From the NCBI GenBank assembly GCA_021847685.1, contig JAJZQE010000034.1:1-6742 (forward strand): a stretch of 6,742 nucleotides of DNA, read 5' to 3'. The notes under the pieces were generated by a model that worked only from the letters and a program-made list of their open reading frames with translations, did no database searches and had not been told where the DNA came from. Below are positions 5,125-6,742 of this stretch, in pieces; positions within the stretch are counted from its first letter, which is position 1; every line of letters begins with the position of its first letter. Source of the DNA: a bacterium. Lineage in GTDB: Bacteria; Patescibacteriota; Saccharimonadia; Saccharimonadales; Saccharimonadaceae. A program made the position numbers and the translations under genes.

Positions 5125-6591
5125 TTACTCGACAATATTCGCCTCTGCCAGGTTGTAATGCGTCGTGCGCCACAAATATAGGCACAGCCCAATAATTAGG
5201 CCATAGCAAATCGCTTCAACCAAACCCGAAACCTGCCAAGTGGTAGTCGCCCATGATAATTTCGATAGTTCATTGGCAACCCAAATCATATAATTAAGTA
5301 ACATCGTCGCCGGCCAGCCGACAATAATCGCTAGGCTCGGCACAATTATCGCTCCGATACCGGCCATAAACGTCAACAGCATCGCCAGCGGCACAAATGG
5401 TAAAACAAGTAGGTTAGCAATCAATGACACATTCGATATCTGCCCAAAAGCAGTGATTAAAATTGGCGCCGTCAGCAATGTCGCCGAGATTGTCTCGCCT
5501 AAAATCTGCCGAACAACACCAGGTTTAGCCTCACCAAAAAAGTAACGCTGCAATAATGGTGCCAAAATCATCACGCCTGCAAATGCCGCAAACGATAATT
5601 GCCAGCCCAAATCACCCCACAAATAACTGGGGTTAACCAGGACGGTAATCGCAGCTGCTATCGGTAGCAATACCAAGGGATGAAATTTTCGCCCATAATA
5701 CCAAGCCGCTAGGCTTAAGGATGCAACTAGCGCTGCCCGAGTCATACTGGGGCTAAGACCAGTAATTGATACAAATCCAAAAATCATCGCTGCCGCTGAC
5801 AAAGCCGCCAGATATTTGGAAATTTTCTCAAATAAGCGACGAGTTAATCGCACTAAAATCGTTAAATTATAACCACTCGCCACCACGATATGCGTTAGTC
5901 CAGCTATTTTTAAAGCTTCAATTAAATCAGTCGGTAGGGCGCGCTTTTGCCCAACCAAATAACCAATTCCCAAGCTAGCTGCCGGGTCGGCTATAGCCAG
6001 GCGAACCCCACTAGAAAACCAATCACGCAATCGTAGCGCCCAGTCGCCTGGAGTCGGCCGCACGACCTTGACCAGCTTTGCTTGATAGATTGATCCTGCA
6101 AAGCTACCAAAGCCGCCGCCAACCTTACCAAATATCGTTACCCGATCTCTACGTTTAATATCCGCCGAGCTATCACTAATTGTTACCCATAGACTACCTT
6201 TTAATGTACGCCCCATAATGACCAAATCATTAAGTCGCAGTGCCAGTTGACCATCGGTCGAGCTATCAACGTCCTCTGTGACTTTTCCAGATATAGTCAC
6301 CGAATAACCCATTAGTGATTTTGTACCAGCCAACTCGTTGCTATGAACCGAGCCACGCCAAACACCAACAATTAGTCCACCGACAATTACGAGGGGTATC
6401 AAGTAAAGATAACGACCCCACATTCCGACAGCACTGAAAGTTAGACCAATAAATAAATAGGCAAACGATCCAAATAGTACAATTTGAAACGATTGAACTG
6501 TAAATATGCCGATAATAATCGCGCCACAAAATATCGCAATCAACCACGAGACATGCAATTGACGTCGGAGTACCCACCAGTGCATAGGCAT
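5125..6591 (-). CDS. comEC: ComEC/Rec2-type DNA-uptake channel lacking the metallo-beta-lactamase domain
   Basis: ComEC forms the inner-membrane channel that takes up single-stranded DNA in natural transformation. The 488-residue product has N-terminal membrane helices (about 15-80), a soluble beta-rich, OB-like segment (about 95-178) matching the DUF4131 region, and the polytopic competence domain (about 195-475). That domain includes GLTHIVVASGYN (231-242, usually GLTHLxAxSGxH), PSMTRAALVASL (281-292), GWQLSFAAFAGV (329-340) and ANLLVLPFVP (392-401). It ends soon after the last helix with a short polar tail and has no HxHxDH-type metallo-beta-lactamase domain, unlike B. subtilis ComEC (about 770 residues). 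The first ATG (6591-6589) abuts a TATACT hexamer. Met3 at 6585-6583 is 6 bases from it and is the more likely start if the message is leaderless, leaving 486 residues. Stop TAA lies 44 bases before yebC. Confidence 0.92.
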   Translation of the reverse strand: MPMHWWVLRRQLHVSWLIAIFCGAIIIGIFTVQSFQIVLFGSFAYLFIGLTFSAVGMWGRYLYLIPLVIVGGLIVGVWRGSVHSNELAGTKSLMGYSVTISGKVTEDVDSSTDGQLALRLNDLVIMGRTLKGSLWVTISDSSADIKRRDRVTIFGKVGGGFGSFAGSIYQAKLVKVVRPTPGDWALRLRDWFSSGVRLAIADPAASLGIGYLVGQKRALPTDLIEALKIAGLTHIVVASGYNLTILVRLTRRLFEKISKYLAALSAAAMIFGFVSITGLSPSMTRAALVASLSLAAWYYGRKFHPLVLLPIAAAITVLVNPSYLWGDLGWQLSFAAFAGVMILAPLLQRYFFGEAKPGVVRQILGETISATLLTAPILITAFGQISNVSLIANLLVLPFVPLAMLLTFMAGIGAIIVPSLAIIVGWPATMLLNYMIWVANELSKLSWATTTWQVSGLVEAICYGLIIGLCLYLWRTTHYNLAEANIVE

Positions 6592-6621
6592 AGTATAGTT
6601 CGCTTTTTAAGTTTTTTCCAA
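6592..6621 (-). promoter_or_regulatory. Candidate promoter for comEC
   Basis: On the minus strand, TTGGAA (6616-6621, 4 of 6 to the -35 consensus) is followed after 18 bases by TATACT (6592-6597, 5 of 6 to the -10). The -10 touches the first possible ATG and lies 6 bases before the second. The -35 overlaps the foot of the terminator hairpin, so comEC would start a new transcript directly after the upstream one ends. Confidence 0.45.
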
Positions 6622-6653
6622 GAAAAAAGACCTACGCGAGGTAGATCGTTTTT
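6622..6653 (-). terminator. Intrinsic terminator of an upstream minus-strand transcript
   Basis: On the minus strand GATCTAC (6647-6641), loop CTCGC, and GTAGGTC (6635-6629) form a 7-bp stem with one U-G wobble, followed at once by six T (6628-6623). On the plus strand the same pair would be a C-A mismatch, so the minus-strand RNA folds better. A-rich sequence flanks the 5' side, and the outer arms CCAAGAAAAA/TTTTTCTTGG (6618-6627 and 6649-6658) add 10 bp, so the site may also slow plus-strand transcripts. The terminated gene or RNA lies to the right, mostly beyond the window. Confidence 0.7.
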
Positions 6654-6659
6654 CTTGGA

Positions 6660-6694
6660 GGGACCAGTGGGGCTTGACCACCTCTGGCGGTCCC
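6660..6694. other. Two-part GC-rich hairpin upstream of the terminator, unassigned
   Basis: GGGACC (6660-6665) pairs with GGTCCC (6689-6694). Inside, GTGG (6667-6670) pairs with CCAC (6678-6681) around a 7-base loop, leaving a 7-base one-sided bulge on the inner 3' side in plus orientation. It is clearly more GC-rich than the surrounding intergenic DNA. It directly precedes the terminator in the minus direction, so it could be the 3' end of a structured RNA or part of a 3' UTR. No known RNA family is recognised, and the strand is not decided by wobble pairs. Confidence 0.45.
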
Positions 6695-6707
6695 GCGAGT
6701 TCACGAT

Positions 6708-6723
6708 TGATGATTAATCATCA
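6708..6723. repeat. Perfect 16-base palindrome
   Basis: TGATGATTAATCATCA is its own reverse complement. CGA (6704-6706) and TCG (6724-6726) can extend the stem with a one-base bulge at 6707. It could be an operator for a dimeric regulator or an RNA hairpin with a TTAA loop. It lies about 115 bases upstream of the comEC start codon, and no second copy is seen elsewhere in the window. Confidence 0.5.
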
Positions 6724-6742
6724 TCGGAACATCGCTCTCAAA

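Noticed and set aside
6656..6694. tRNA-like acceptor and T-arm minihelix ending TCCA on the minus strand
   Set aside because: The 7-base loop TCAAGCC lacks the TTC of a T loop, there is no room for D and anticodon arms between the strands, and no alternative 5' acceptor strand is found upstream within the window.
6684..6700. T-box-like text GGCGGTCCCGCGAG on the plus strand, similar to GGTGGTACCGCGAG
   Set aside because: Two changes fall in the core, no stem I or specifier loop fits upstream because that DNA is the comEC start, and no downstream terminator or gene is visible. The GGTCCC is better explained by pairing with GGGACC at 6660-6665.
6484..6717. 77-codon open frame on the plus strand
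   Set aside because: It lies antisense over the comEC start and through the terminator hairpin, has no recognisable motif, and is best explained as a shadow frame.
6701..6742. Possible C-terminal tail of an upstream minus-strand gene, ending FESDVPMMINHQS before TGA
   Set aside because: Only 13 codons are visible and no family can be recognised. The stretch includes the palindrome and could equally be non-coding, so it is not listed as a gene.
1..6742. UGA recoded as glycine (genetic code 25)
   Set aside because: No in-frame TGA occurs in any of the recognised genes, which read through at normal length with the standard code.
1..6742. CRISPR array, insertion sequence, tRNA or rRNA gene
   Set aside because: No direct repeats with spacers, transposase, terminal inverted repeats or RNA-gene signatures were seen. 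The only tandem repeats are the coding Cys repeats in the surface protein.

Overview
The window reads as a piece of a Patescibacteria (CPR) chromosome, most likely Candidatus Saccharibacteria (TM7) or a close relative. This is inferred from three things: a ComEC homologue that ends after its membrane domain, a secreted lamin-tail-domain protein with short Cys repeats, and the combination of these with a yebC/ruvC/ruvA/ruvB cluster. The genes read through with the standard bacterial code. No in-frame TGA is seen, so the Gly-UGA recoding of Gracilibacteria/SR1 does not apply. No sequence search was possible, so the taxonomic call is moderate.

Every recognisable gene lies on the minus strand. 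In transcription order (right to left) they are: comEC-like DNA-uptake channel (6585 or 6591 down to 5125), yebC (5080-4361), a secreted and membrane-anchored protein with two lamin-tail-like domains and two Cys-repeat families (4313-2529), ruvC (2514-2029), ruvA (1950-1375), ruvB (1375-359), and the N-terminal 112 codons of a membrane protein, perhaps of the bacterial PH-domain type, that runs off the left edge (336-1). Coding density is very high, with gaps of 14 to 78 bases and a 1-base overlap between ruvA and ruvB.

RuvA, RuvB and RuvC form the Holliday-junction migration and resolution machine. Their key motifs are intact, apart from small departures in the RuvA acidic pin and before the RuvB sensor-2 arginine. 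YebC often neighbours ruvC in bacteria; here a surface-protein gene sits between them. ComEC lacks the metallo-beta-lactamase domain found in longer homologues, so any nuclease step of DNA uptake must be done elsewhere or not at all.

The most interesting regulatory signal is repeated placement of a -10-like hexamer 6 to 9 bases before the start codon (ruvC, ruvA, the left-edge gene, and comEC if Met3 is the start). This suggests leaderless mRNAs. In contrast, yebC and ruvB carry Shine-Dalgarno sequences, each 7 bases from its ATG. Upstream of comEC, positions 6592-6742 hold an intrinsic terminator for a minus-strand transcript, a two-part GC-rich hairpin and a perfect 16-base palindrome. The gene or RNA that ends there lies mostly outside the window.
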